A stretch of 64,000 nucleotides of DNA from Mesostigma viride. Lineage: Eukaryota > Streptophyta > Mesostigmatophyceae > Mesostigmatales > Mesostigmataceae. Location of the stretch: assembly GCA_009746045.1 (NCBI GenBank), contig RPFO01000370.1, positions 1 through 64,000 of the forward strand, in the 5' to 3' direction. Made by a program: the position numbers and the translations under genes. A model generated the notes under the pieces. The model did no database searches and was not told the DNA's origin. It saw nothing but the letters and a program-made list of their open reading frames with translations. Positions within the stretch are counted from its first letter, which is position 1; each line of letters starts with the position of its first letter. This document shows, in pieces, positions 9,448-20,048 of the stretch.

Positions 9448-12400
9448 GTATGTTTATTAATGTGAGACGTACATTTTTCAGATGGCTTGAACGGCGTGTG
9501 TGTATCGTAGAAAGGGTGGGATTTTATGTCATACATTGATCGTAAGGGTCTAGCTGCGGAGAGACGTTGACCTAGGAGTTAAGGTTGTTGACGACGACGA
9601 TGTGTGGCCTTTTTTTTACTCTTGTTGTCTGCAGCCCGACACGCTGGCCATTCTGAAACAGTACCTGGCTCAGGCTGAGTCTGAGTCTGGGGTGAGTCGT
9701 AAAGCCGAAAAGGGCTTGAGAGGCTTGATCCGCTTTCTTTCGGCCGAGATAGCGTTTGCAGAGAAGTCCGGTGTCGTCGTGGACCTCCAGTCAGACATAA
9801 TTTGGAAGAACGACCGCTGGGCCGTCTTGCATTGTTCGAAGCCACACAGCGAGCCATTCATGGGAAGAGGGTCGTTGGTGACGACATGTATGAGGTTTTG
9901 AAGATCGCGCAGTCGTGCATCCTTAATCTGAAGGAGGATGTCGGACGTTACTTTCCCCGTCGTGCTTTAATATGGTCGACGCTCTTTGATGAGGTTGAAA
10001 AGTTCGAGGTCCACATTGGCTTCACATGCATCGAGGCTTCCTATATGGAAACCTTGAAAACCACTGCGTTGCATCAGCTCTTTAAACTCATGACTGGAGA
10101 TATGAGAGCGGATTCGAGGGCTTCACTGTCGGAAGATGAAGTGTTTGATATTGTCAGGCAAGGATTTGTTGACACGTCCAACAGTGACTTATCGTAATTG
10201 TGCCGGGAAGAATGAATGACGTAGGAGGATTGGAGGAGCGCGCACATGAAGTGATCGCGCATTTGGACATGGCAAGAGACCACTTACTGCAATCTTTTGT
10301 TAAGTGGCGGACTGACTTTCTTGTCAGCCCGGACGCCAGCCTTTCGCGGGAAGCGGTCGCTTTCTTTTTGGATTGGGCTGGACAGGTGATCCAAAGTTTC
10401 CGGCACCGGGAGGACTTCCATGTTATTCAGACATATAAGCCATACCGGGAAGTCGTCCAGGAATGGTTGGATCAAATCTCGTTGGTTGATTGTCTCCAGA
10501 GTATCCGAACCAAGACAGACACGGAGTGGTCTGATTTAGAGGCGGGAGGCCATTGGCAGTCCCTCGAGTTGTTCTTCGAGGCGGAATTGAGGCGGCAACT
10601 GGAAAAGGAGAGAGCCCATCAAGTGCCGATATGGCCTTTGGGGAAGATTTTGAGGAGGTGGAAGTTCTACGTTTCGGTACGTTAACTTGCCGATATCGTT
10701 TATCGATTTGGGTTGTTTCCATTCCCTGAATAGGGCTCTATATGCTGACCAACCTTCATGGTTTGTCCTGTCATATCATGCAGGGGGGCTCCATGCCAGG
10801 GGACGTATCGGAGGATTTACCTAATTTGTCAGACTTGGTTGATAAGGTGGGTGCTTGTCCGTCGAGTTTCCACGAGCATCTTACATGGGGTCTAGCTGCA
10901 GGTAGACCCTCACCCTTTTATTGAGACTGACATGTTCGGCTAATTTCAACGGTGCCCCCAACCAATCTGTTGTCTTTTTTCAGGGGGCGGCTGCGGCGAT
11001 GGCTGTTGACAGTGCTGGTATTTGGTCTGGACTCGAGATGGAAATGGTAAGCATTAAACGATATCCGGATGTCTGCATTTCGCCTGAAGTTTTAGTGAGC
11101 GCATTATGCGAAATATACAAATGTCGACTAATTTTGATTTCCAATGAGCTGTCGTATTCGGTGTTGACAGGCGGGGGGTTTGGCCTCAGCAGGCGCTGCC
11201 GGAGAGGAAGAAAACGCTGGAGGAGATGAGGATGGGGGGGATGAAAACGCTGGAGGAGATGAGGATGGGGGAGACGCTGAGGGAGAAGTGGCTGTGCAGG
11301 TACGTTCATCCGCCGCGAGTTCGTGTGATTTTTTTCGTGCTGAGGGGTATCTCCGCAGAGAGACGATGGTGCAACAATCGAACTGAGGTCAAGTCCCTTC
11401 TTGTTCGTTTTTTTTTGTCATGCAGGCGGGGGCTGTCGCTGGGGGTACTGCGGGGGGGAAGGCGGCGAAGCCTCCATTGACTGAGCATGAAAGGGAAAAG
11501 CTGGATTCCCGCAAGAAGGTTGCGAAGGATCATATTATTGCTGTTGGCCTGATCATGCTTAAGTCTCCGCCCGATGGCGTCGATTCGGAGGGACCTGCGG
11601 GGTCCGAGTTTCGCAAGTACCTGACACGACTTGAGGCGGAAGTCGATGCCGATTTCGATACGGAGGTGTTGGGTGACGCTACCTTTAAGAGTGAATTGGC
11701 ATATGAATTTGCAAATCTGGTGAAGTCGAAAGCCACCAAGAATTTCAAGTGGCAGCCTAAGGAGTACTCAGAGGCAAAGGTTGACAAGATCGAGAAATTC
11801 ATGAAGGCTGATTTTCGTCGTCGGGCCGCTGAGGGAAAAAGGGCGCTGAATGCGGTGGCAAAGGCCAACAGTAAGAAGAACGCGGAGGCGAAGGCGGCGG
11901 AGAAGGAGGCGAAGAAGGCGGAGAAGGAGAAGGCTAAGGAGGCCAAGAAGCAGCAGAAAACTGGACAGGTACGATTGTTGTGAAAATTTAGACCTCTCGC
12001 TGCGGGTAGACGCTGACTGGCTGCGGGACTTGGTGTTTAGTGTCAGTAAGGTATTATTCCAACAGAACTTTGTTCGTCCCTGAACAGGATGTCGTGGTCG
12101 GCCTAAAGATTACTGACTTGAGCAAATCCTGCGGTCCTTTTCGATTTTTTACTTCAGGATGACGGGGGGGACGAAGACGCCACGGTGGAGAAGAAGTTAC
12201 CTGGTCATGACGCCGTGTTCGCGCTGGTGAAGGATATGCTCAAGTACTGCTCGAGTAGGCGGATGGCGGACGTCGATGACCTGCCAAACTGGCCCGAGTT
12301 CTCCCCCTTTCTTGAGCTGCTCCGGTCACTCAACAAGCTTTTTAAGGAGGGGGTGCTCACGAGCAGTGGGAACCCGGACACCGACCCTATCATTGAAAGC

Positions 12401-15400
12401 TGGAAGCCTTCGAAAAAGGTCGACTCGAACAAGGAGGTCAGGGACCAGAACATCCGGAAGGCCAATTCTCTCAGGGAAACGCGTTGGATTCGGCCGGCCG
12501 ATTTTCAGCAGACCGGATGTTTCAGTATGCGGATCCAGACGGTCAACGCGCTTATTTTGCCAGAGGCTTTGAGGCAGCGGCGTTTAAACCTTGAAACCAT
12601 TAAGGAGAACGCCCGCATTCTCCTCAATGCGCGGGACAACGCCTTGCACTTCAAGGTTGTTGTCCCGGTCTGGCAGTTCCCTTTCCAGGCGCTTGCCGAA
12701 TCTCAACCTGACCTGTTCGACAAGCAAATCTTGTGCATGCCGGATTTCGTCAAGTGGCTGAAGCATTACCACGGCGCCAAGATTGACGCGGAGGATGTGG
12801 GGTCCAGGTACTTCCGGCCCCTTTCGGATACTGAAGTCGACGTGTGGCTTAACACGGAGTCCACCACCTCTTTCCTCGCGAGAGGACTTGAGTGGCGTAC
12901 CTACGCCAGGGTGGACGAGGTGGCCGCAGTTTTGCCTCAGGAGATCGAGGGCAGTCGGGTTTTCAACCTGCTGTGCAATACTGCGATGAAGTCCTACGAT
13001 CCGAAATTTTTTGAGGAACGGGTACCGGTACCGTATCTGGTTCTCCGGTACGCGGTGGTGGATGGGAACCACTACTTTAAGGGGTTAAAGTCGTTTCTCA
13101 GGGGGCCGGATGGCGGGTGGGGAGAGGTTCGGGCAATGATGTGCGAGGGTGGGGCGGAGTCCAATTTCGCAAGTACTCCTAAGGAGGCGGAGCACGCCTT
13201 CCAGGACCTGTTGCGGAAATTCCGTGGTGGTTACATGGGTACGAACGTCATTCTTCTCAAGGGTGGCGACCTGCTCCCGTCGTGGAGTGAGCTGCGAAAT
13301 CTACCTAAGGCAAAAGAAGATGTAAGCTATCTATTTTGGCAGGGTCTAGCTGCGGGTAGACCCTCGGAATTTTCGTGGTTGTTTTTTGTGTGCGCTTCAA
13401 GTTTTTTGCGAGGGTCTCGCTGCAGCTAGACCCTCTCCTTTTTTTTGTTGGAATTTTCGTTGCGTATTGTCGGCCGTTTCTTTTTCGAATTTTGTTAGGG
13501 TCTATCCGCAGCTATACCCCTCGCCTTTTATGACTGAGTTTTGTCGTTGCTCGCTCGATGTTAATTGATGTCGCAGGCGGTGCTGACCGGCAAGCTGGAG
13601 AAGCTGTTCGACATCGCCAAGGGGGCGAATTCGGAGGACTTAGCCGTGGCGGATCGTACGCTGGGCCAGGCGTTGCTTGACGTGTGGAACTACAACAAGC
13701 TATATCTATACGGCAAAGTCACGCGTGGGAAGGGCCACTATATTGCGGATGGCCACTACACCAATCTGCTCACGTACATCCTCCCGGCTATGCGGCAAGC
13801 GGGGGGAAGGGAAGGGAATGTGGAGCCGGCAGCGGTGGATGTACACGAGGAGGAAGCAGAAGGAAAGAAAAAGCCGGCCCACAGCATTGCTTCAGTGCAT
13901 TCCGCTTACAGTCGCACGCTGGCCAACACGTTTCTCCGTCTGACACAGGAGCAGACTGATGATCCTGCCTCAACGAAACCCGCGCCTGAGGAGGTGATGA
14001 TGCAAAGGTGCAAATTCGCCAATGCAGAGGGGGAGAAGAAAGGCCAGAAGGTCTCTTGGACTTCTTTCAGGAACTTGGCCAGCCTTCCTATGATGGACGC
14101 CGTGATCGATTGCATCATGAGCTGCCAGGTTGGACCGGAAAAGCTCACCAAGTTGGTGGAGATCGCCAAGGATGTGCTGGAGTGCCTGCGGCTGACCATT
14201 TGCGCCAGATTCAAGGAGGATGTGACGCTGGAAGCGCGATGCAAGGACGCAAATGGCAAGGAGTTTGTGGCGTCTCATATTTTCGAACTCGTCTTCAATC
14301 TCCATCCTCTCGCTCGGCCGGTCGGCAGGAAGGAGATTGTGGCCAGATACCGGGAATTTTGGGATGTGGCCGTCATCATAACGAGGAACATCGCCTACCT
14401 TCTTAAAGCCAAAAAACACGCCGCACATCTGAGGATTCCGAGAAAGGATATCAGTAATGGCAAGATCGACTTTCAGGAGATTCTGCTAAAAGAGAGCGAG
14501 GACAAGACGGTGGGTTTGGCACTTTTTGCTCCGGAAGCGTTCAGGAAGTACGCTCCAAAAGTTGGATTACTCGAAGGGGGGGTGAAGGAGGCGGCGATGA
14601 AGGGGCCGGTGAAGGGGCTGGAGAAGGGATCGAAGGGGAAGGGGAAGGGGAAGGAGACGGAGGCGAAGAAGGAGGAGGAGGAGTGGGACGTGAAGTATGA
14701 GTGGCAGAGTGTGGACTGGGGCCGTCGCCGGGTCTGGTTTTGCTGTCAGGACTAGACGGTGATGATGATGACAAGTCGCTCGTCAAGCAGGTGGCAGGCG
14801 AGGTTGCCTCAGCTTCAGCCCGCCCCTTTCCCTTGGGCAGGTCCCTTCCGTGCCTGAGCCTGCTGAACTTGGCGAACATTTGGGGTGATAAGTGGAGTAA
14901 CTTTCAGTCCAGGTGGTGGGCGTTCGGTCCTTGCCCGAAAGCTTCGGACATTCCCCAACCGGGCGGGATGTACGATAATGTGCTGAAGGCTTGCGCCCAC
15001 GACTTTTTCTCCAGGTTCGAACCGATGGTGATCGTGTTTGGTACCGAGACGGAGATTAAGGGGTTTCAAGAGATAGTGGAAAGGATCGGGAAAGGGAGTG
15101 AATTGTGGGAGCGGCTTGAACAGGGGGAAGGTGATGGGGGGCCTAGGCTCGGAAGGGCGAAGAAGCGAAAAGCTTCCCACGAAGCTGGGGGATCGTCCGC
15201 CGTGGTGGAGAGGGATGACCAACAGTTGTTGGAGGGAGGGGATGGAGGGGATGGAGGTCCGGCAGGAGGGTCTAACCGCGGAGAGACCCCCGTCGAGGTC
15301 AGAACGCAGCAGGCCGAACAGATACGGGGCCTGAAGGTGATTCGGATCCGCCTGCGGCGAAGAAGCCCGCTTCTCAAGTGACTCGACGGGCAGTCGTGTC

Positions 15401-16748
15401 ACTTGTTGAGGATGATGGAGGTGGGCCTTCCAAGCCTGCCGCGTCGCAGCCCGTTTTTCAGGTTCCGAAGAAGCAGCTTCGGGTTCCCCCGGCGACTCTG
15501 CCCACCCCGGCGCCTCTGCCCAGTTCTCAGGTACCGAAGAAGCAGCTTCGGGTTCCCCCGCCGACTCTGGCCATTTCTCAGGTACCGAAGAAGCAGCTTC
15601 GTAAGCCAGTTGTGGCAGTGGCTGATTCGGACGACGATGCTGAGGAGGAGGAGGAGGAGGAGGACGACGATGCTGAGGAGGAGGAGGGGGAGGAGGAGGA
15701 GGAGGAGGAGGAGGAGCAGCACGTTGCTACCAAGAAATCCGCCAAGGGTGGGAAGGCTGCGGAGCACGTTGCTTCCAAGAAATCGGCCAAGGTGGGGAAG
15801 CCTCCCAAGCCTGCCCTGCCTCAGAAACGGCGTCGAAAAGCAGTTGTGCTTTCAGATTCGGACGATGAGGAGGAGAAGGAGGAGGAGGATGGCGGCGGAG
15901 AGGAGGAGGACGGGGGAAAGGAGCGCGTTGCTTCCAAGAAGTTACCCAAGACCGCGAAGACTGCCAAGGTTGCCGAGCCCGCCAAACCCGCCCCGGCGCC
16001 TGCCCCCCACCCCCAGACGGGGTCTACCTGCGAGCAGAGGTCGAAGGAAAAGGCCAAAAAGGGTAAGAAAAAATCTGCGAGTGAATTCTGGTATGTAGAG
16101 TGTTTTGATTTTTTACGGTTGGCAGTCCGATTTCTACTAACTCGATTTTAGTCATGCGTTGATGGCATGATCGGTTTGCTCGCAGGTAATGAGGATGTGG
16201 AGCAGTTACTTCGCTTGGCTAATGTGGCGGTGGGCTTCGGACCAGCGGCTGTACATGCTGACACTTCCGGACGGGAGGAGCCTAAGGGGGCGGAAGACAG
16301 TCAGGCGGGCGATGAGGATGATGACAAGCCCACGTTGGAAATGAGACTTATGGACGGGGAAATGGGGTTCGGAGCACCAGAGGCCTTTTGGTGTGATGGG
16401 TGGACTTTAGCCATTATGCAAGCAGGGAACAAGGATACGGCTACGCCAATGTATGCCAAGCTAGAAGACGTCATGCTTTATGGGCAGGTGTCTGGATACG
16501 ACACCAAGTGGAGGGACGTCGCATTTAAGTTTTTCGCTGAGGGGGAGAAGGGAGGGAAGTTGAAGAACAAGTTGTGGTGGATGCCGCTGGACTACGCGAT
16601 GAAGGTGGTAAAGCTGACGGATGGCAAGAGCTGGAAGGATGTGGAAGTCTGGGCGCCTGCAAAGGAGATCGATAAGAAGAGGAGGAACTCGAAAACGGAA
16701 CAGCAGATCGCGGAAGCGAAATTACGGAAGAGGCCCTCGAAAGTGTGA
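8262..16748 (+). CDS. Large multi-exon gene, unknown protein (about nine exons)
   Basis: A chain of plus-strand exons is joined by good GT-AG introns. Exons: 8262-9447, 9635-10676, 10784-10846, 10984-11046, 11171-11299, 11426-11968, 12158-13321, 13577-16062 (or 16080) and 16186-16748 (stop TGA). Phases agree at the splice junctions. Several single-base frameshifts inside exons interrupt the frame: near 9290 (T7), 9800, 10188, 14712 (G4) and 15288 (C5). Each needs one extra base to restore the frame, so they may be assembly undercalls. The product would exceed 2,000 residues: SR-like repeats, charged coiled coils, two long globular-looking regions, then acidic and lysine-rich tails. I recognise no domain. 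Composition suggests a nuclear or chromatin-associated protein, which is inference only. Confidence 0.7.
9546..9565. repeat. Degenerate palindrome in intron 1
   Basis: GGGTCTAGCTGCGGAGAGAC lies inside the 187-nt intron 9448-9634. The left arm matches the family consensus; the right arm is changed. Confidence 0.75.
9635..10676 (+). CDS. Exon 2: predicted helical region
   Basis: The acceptor TGTCTGCAG ends at 9634; the donor is GTACGT at 10677. The exon starts DTLAILKQYLAQAESE after one proline and is rich in predicted helix. It needs one extra base near 9800 (ATTT) and one near 10188 to stay open; with these the frame is continuous for about 347 codons. No known motif is visible. Confidence 0.65.
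10784..11299 (+). CDS. Exons 3-5: short exons with acidic Gly/Glu/Asp repeats
   Basis: Three small phase-0 exons lie at 10784-10846 (63 nt), 10984-11046 (63 nt) and 11171-11299 (129 nt). Each is bounded by CAG acceptors and GTGGGT, GTAAGC and GTACGT donors. Exons 3 and 4 have identical length but unrelated sequence. Exon 5 contains a duplicated GGDEDGGDENAGGDEDGGD-type segment. The intron between exons 3 and 4 holds a palindrome at 10888-10909. Confidence 0.7.
10888..10909. repeat. 22-bp palindrome copy in intron 3
   Basis: The copy reads GGGTCTAGCTG then CAGGTAGACCC, near-symmetric, within intron 10847-10983. Confidence 0.85.
11426..11968 (+). CDS. Exon 6: globular segment and lysine/alanine coiled coil
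   Basis: 181 codons with no frameshift. The acceptor is TTTTGTCATGCAG; the donor is GTACGA at 11969. After a Gly/Ala-rich start there is a folded-looking segment (EHEREKLDSRKKVAKDHII and later FKWQPKEYSEAKVDKIEKF). It ends in an alanine/lysine/glutamate coil (KAAEKEAKKAEKEKAKEAKK). Function unknown. Confidence 0.75.
11991..12012. repeat. Degenerate palindrome in intron 6
   Basis: A variant with a GACC-type left end and CGGGTAGACGC right arm, within intron 11969-12157. Confidence 0.65.
12158..13321 (+). CDS. Exon 7: long conserved-looking domain
   Basis: 388 codons, intact. The acceptor TTTTTTACTTCAG ends at 12157; the donor is GTAAGC at 13322. The sequence has ordinary globular composition, including LKYCSSRRMADVDDLPNW, VVPVWQFPFQALAESQPDLF and VPYLVLRYAVVDGNHYF. 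I cannot match it to a family. The exon begins with an acidic linker (DDGGDEDA). Confidence 0.75.
13342..13519. repeat. Three palindrome copies in intron 7
   Basis: Copies lie at 13342-13363, 13412-13433 and 13498-13519 within the 255-nt intron 13322-13576. The first begins only 20 nt after the splice donor. The third is the most degenerate (TCTATCCGCAGCTATACCCC). The intron is largely made of these repeats and T-rich spacers. Confidence 0.85.
13577..16062 (+). CDS. Exon 8: globular region, acidic and lysine-rich tail
   Basis: The acceptor GATGTCGCAG ends at 13576. The strongest donor is GTAAGA at 16063; GTGAAT at 16081 also keeps phase. The first 400 codons look folded, e.g. VWNYNKLYLYGKVTRGKGHY and FNLHPLARPVGRKEIVARYR. 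A second folded block (NLANIWGDKWSNFQSRWWAF) follows one correction in the G4 run near 14712. A degenerate palindrome inside the exon (15268-15290) coincides with another one-base shift (C5 near 15288). The rest has three VPKKQLR repeats, long Asp/Glu runs and Lys-rich SKKSAK motifs. Confidence 0.65.
16186..16748 (+). CDS. Exon 9 and stop codon
   Basis: The acceptor GCTCGCAG ends at 16185 and the phase fits either donor of exon 8. The exon encodes NEDVEQLLRLANVAVGFG, an acidic linker, then a folded segment (EAFWCDGWTLAIMQAGNKDT) and a basic end (KLRKRPSKV) before TGA at 16746-16748. From 16749 to 17138 no coding signal is supported. Confidence 0.7.
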
Positions 16749-17138
16749 GGGAAAGTTAGCACTTGGACATGCGCTGGCAATGCTCGTCCTATGGTTAATA
16801 CAAAGGTTAGGATGATGTCGAGTCTCTCCACGTAAAATTTACATGAATTACTAACTTTCAAGCCTCTCGATGTGGAATGTACGCTCAAATTGACATGAAT
16901 TAAGCATTATGACACCAAATTAGCTCGAAAATACGCGATCGGACGCCAAATTCGCGCGAAAAAAAGATATCGGACGATTGAAACTAGCGTTTTTTTCTTG
17001 CAAAATGCGCCAAAAATGACCCCATTCCGCGTGGGACCACCCTGGGCGGCCAGCTCGATCTCACCGTTAAGGCCCATGCGACCAAGGATTTCTCTCTCAA
17101 ACGCACGCATAAGCTTCTCGGAATTCTCACCTTCCTCC

Positions 17139-17665
17139 ATGGCACCTGAAGTTCTTGACAATGACGTCGAGGCTGCGCTTGGCGAGCTCGGCCTCCTCGC
17201 AAACAAATATGCACCACTGAAATCAGGCATTTTCGCGGGACGAAGGTGAAGACGACGGCGATGGCGGCAGTTAGATCTCGCCAGTTTTCGCGCGAATTTC
17301 AGTGGCTGTTGGGTGGCACGACCATGATGATGCGTTCAAAGGTTGATAATTAGGTTTCTACGAGTTTGTTGAGGTAATGGGGCAAAGGAAACGTAGTTTT
17401 TTTTTGTTTTGCAGATGCAGGGCTTCTGGGACTATCCGTACTCCGCGCCCGCATGATTGACAAGGAGAAATGGGCTGCCATCTGCGATAAGCACCTTCCC
17501 GAGGGGTATGCTCCTGTTTTCTCCCCACGGGCCCCGCGGCCCGTTGCTAGCCAGGGTAGAAGTCCGCAGGTGGAGGTTATTGGTCCTGAGGATAGCCGCT
17601 ATACTACCGCCTCGTCTGCCATTACAGTAGAGGACAGCTCGGATGAGGATTACATCCCCATCTAG
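17139..17665 (+). CDS. Tentative two-exon small gene
   Basis: An ATG at 17139 opens MAPEVLDNDVEAALGELG, running to a possible donor GTGAAG at 17246. An acceptor TTTTGCAG at 17414 opens a frame with GLLGLSVLRARMIDKEKW, ending in an acidic tail (VEDSSDEDYIPI) at TAG 17665. The second exon looks genuinely coding. Joining the two fails phase by one base, so another undercall or a different first exon is possible. On the minus strand 17142-16907 is also open (MEEGENSEKLMRAFEREI), a competing interpretation for the first exon. Confidence 0.35.
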
Positions 17666-20048
17666 TGCGGTTGGGGGATGATGCAGACGATATTTGTTTA
17701 AACTTTTGTGTAATTATTTTTCTAATGAGATTAGCATAGACTCCGTGGCATGCCTTTGCGCATGACACACAAGTACTTACTTACTTACTTACTTAAACGT
17801 AGTTTTTTCCAGTTTCTCACCCAACTTTCATGCGGAAACCCTGGAAACCGGCATACATATTATTACGGCAGGACTCGGGTCTGCTGCGGCACCATGCTTG
17901 GTATTTCCATGGTGTTTCGACTTTGTAACACATGTTTATTCATTCCGAACGCCCGGACTCTTGGCTAAACCGAGATTTGTGCAGACTTTTATTGGGTAGC
18001 TCGGGGCATGATGGTGCCTGCAAATAGCGTAAGGCGTGACCGTGGCTATTGCTACGGTATGCTGTATTTTCCTGGAAATGGCCTCTGCCACCGGCTCAAT
18101 AGTGCTTGCAGGCGTAAGTATATCGTGTTTCTACCTAGTTTCTGCCAGTTTTCCACTTATTTCTACCGACCTCTGCCCAGCCTCTCTAAGACCGCCATCC
18201 TACTCGACGTTGCTTGCATGTCAGCCATAGCAGGTTGCAGTTGTGCAGTATTTAGGTGCTGTATACGTCGTCAAGCCGTGCATATATCGTGAAGGTTCCA
18301 GCCGTACGTGTTCAGCCCGTCTCACGTTTCGAGACCGTGAACAAGTCTCGAGTGGACACGTGTGTAGTACTCCTACACACACAGATCTCGAATGATTTAT
18401 CTAGTACCACATCCGAAAGGCCTGCATCACTCCCCGGAAAGGAGAACTTTTGCGGATGACTGTAGGTGTCAGTTGGCGATGCCTTAGGATCAGGAGGGCG
18501 TCCGTCCTATAGTCAGCAAAAGTTGGTGCGAGAGGTCCCCAGTTCGATTCCGGCCTGGATTCATTTGCAGATCGCGTTTTCCGCGAACCGGCACTGAACA
18601 CAAATGCTTTTCACCTTTGCGGCGTGCCAAATCAGAATATATCGTGAGGATTGGATATGGATGGTTTATACTGCGTTGATTGTGCAAGAAGATCAGCTAG
18701 GTGCCCATAATCATGGTGTATAATCATGTGTTGTTAGCATCTTGCCACCATTTGCTAGCATGCATTCCAGCGTCATCTTTGCCTGCATGTAAGCTCATGG
18801 ATCACTCAACCTATCCAAGCCTTTCATTACACGTGCCTCTTTCTTTCAGTATTGCACGCGTTATGGAATGAAAACCCAGCACCTCCCTTACCACGAGGCA
18901 TGTGCTCAACACGTTGTGAGAGTGGATGATGCTTTGGCTATGGCTGCCTGATTCAGTCATATTAGGTCATCCAGTCATGATGTTTGATGCATGTTTGATG
19001 CATGTTTGATGCTGTATAACTTATACAAACCTATTTTCAACGTTTTGACCCTCCAAGCTCACTATGGCCCTGTTTATGGGGCTCGTGTCGTTGCGCCATG
19101 TTGTGAAGTGCTCTCATTTTTCCCACTGCGTTGTACTGAGCTGTGTTTGTAATGCTAATGAAAAAAACTCCAGTAGACCAATGGGCCTGAGTTTTGTTCC
19201 ACAAAGCCTGCACATGTTGCCCATAGCTCGTGCAAGAAGCCAGATTTTTTTCATGAACCATTTGTGAATAAGCACATGACTTGTGACCTACTAGGGTCAA
19301 CAAATCGCGGTCATGGTCAGACCCCCCTGTATTCAAACCAGTGTATCTCTCTAATGAATTAGCATTTTGTAGGTCTGAGTAGCTCAAAACAAACTTTGAT
19401 GTATGGGCTTTCAGGAAAGTATATACATGACCATGAAAAAAATTCCTTAGGTGCTATACGCGTTCTAAAAAAAACTTACAACGCGATATATCGCGTTCTG
19501 ATTGAAAAAAAACACGGGTTAATATACACGTGACTGCGTCACGTGAGCATAAGTCCTCAGTGGGAGGGAAACATGGGATGGAATGGATGGGGTAAGCTAT
19601 CTAGGTCCTAGTTACGTACAGGGGTGTGGGCACCGCGGCCCGAATCGCTATGAATGCCATACGCGGTCACACGCGGAGCCCCCACAGACTTGGGGGTGGT
19701 CTCCTTCATCACTACTCGCCATCTATCCTTGCGTACCATCTGCCTCTATATTACAGACAAACCAGGAGGCTGCCCGGGCGTGAGCCCGTCGCATCTAGTG
19801 TAGCACATGTCCATGCCGAGTCTATCACGAAAAGTCCACGGGTGCATGGCGGCCCTGCCGCGCGCGGCCTGCATGGGGCACGCCAGGTGAGGGCATATCG
19901 CCCAGGCTGGGCGGGTTTGGTGCCAGCTAGTCTATCTGATGTGTCTACCTGATCTGTGCGGGCCAGGTGCCCGGCTAGGCCCAGGCGCCTGTCGGCCTAA
20001 TTAATAATGTGGGAAACATAGGGCAAATCAGCGTACAAATCCTCATTA
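17666..20048. other. Sparse intergenic region with minor repeats
   Basis: I see no supported gene in these 2.4 kb. Minor features are an (ACTT)n microsatellite at 17772-17794, a B-box-like AGTTCGATTCC at about 18540 with weak tRNA resemblance upstream, three TGATGCATGTT-type tandem words near 18980-19010, and a perfect 18-bp palindrome AACGCGATATATCGCGTT at 19480-19497. Confidence 0.5.

Noticed and set aside
15268-15290. Degenerate palindrome as a 16-nt intron
   Set aside because: Treating GT...AG inside it as an intron leads to a stop soon after; a missing C in the following C5 run explains the frame better.
18470-18565. Possible tRNA gene
   Set aside because: AGTTCGATTCC resembles a T-arm, but I could not draw acceptor or D stems; kept only as a note in the intergenic entry.
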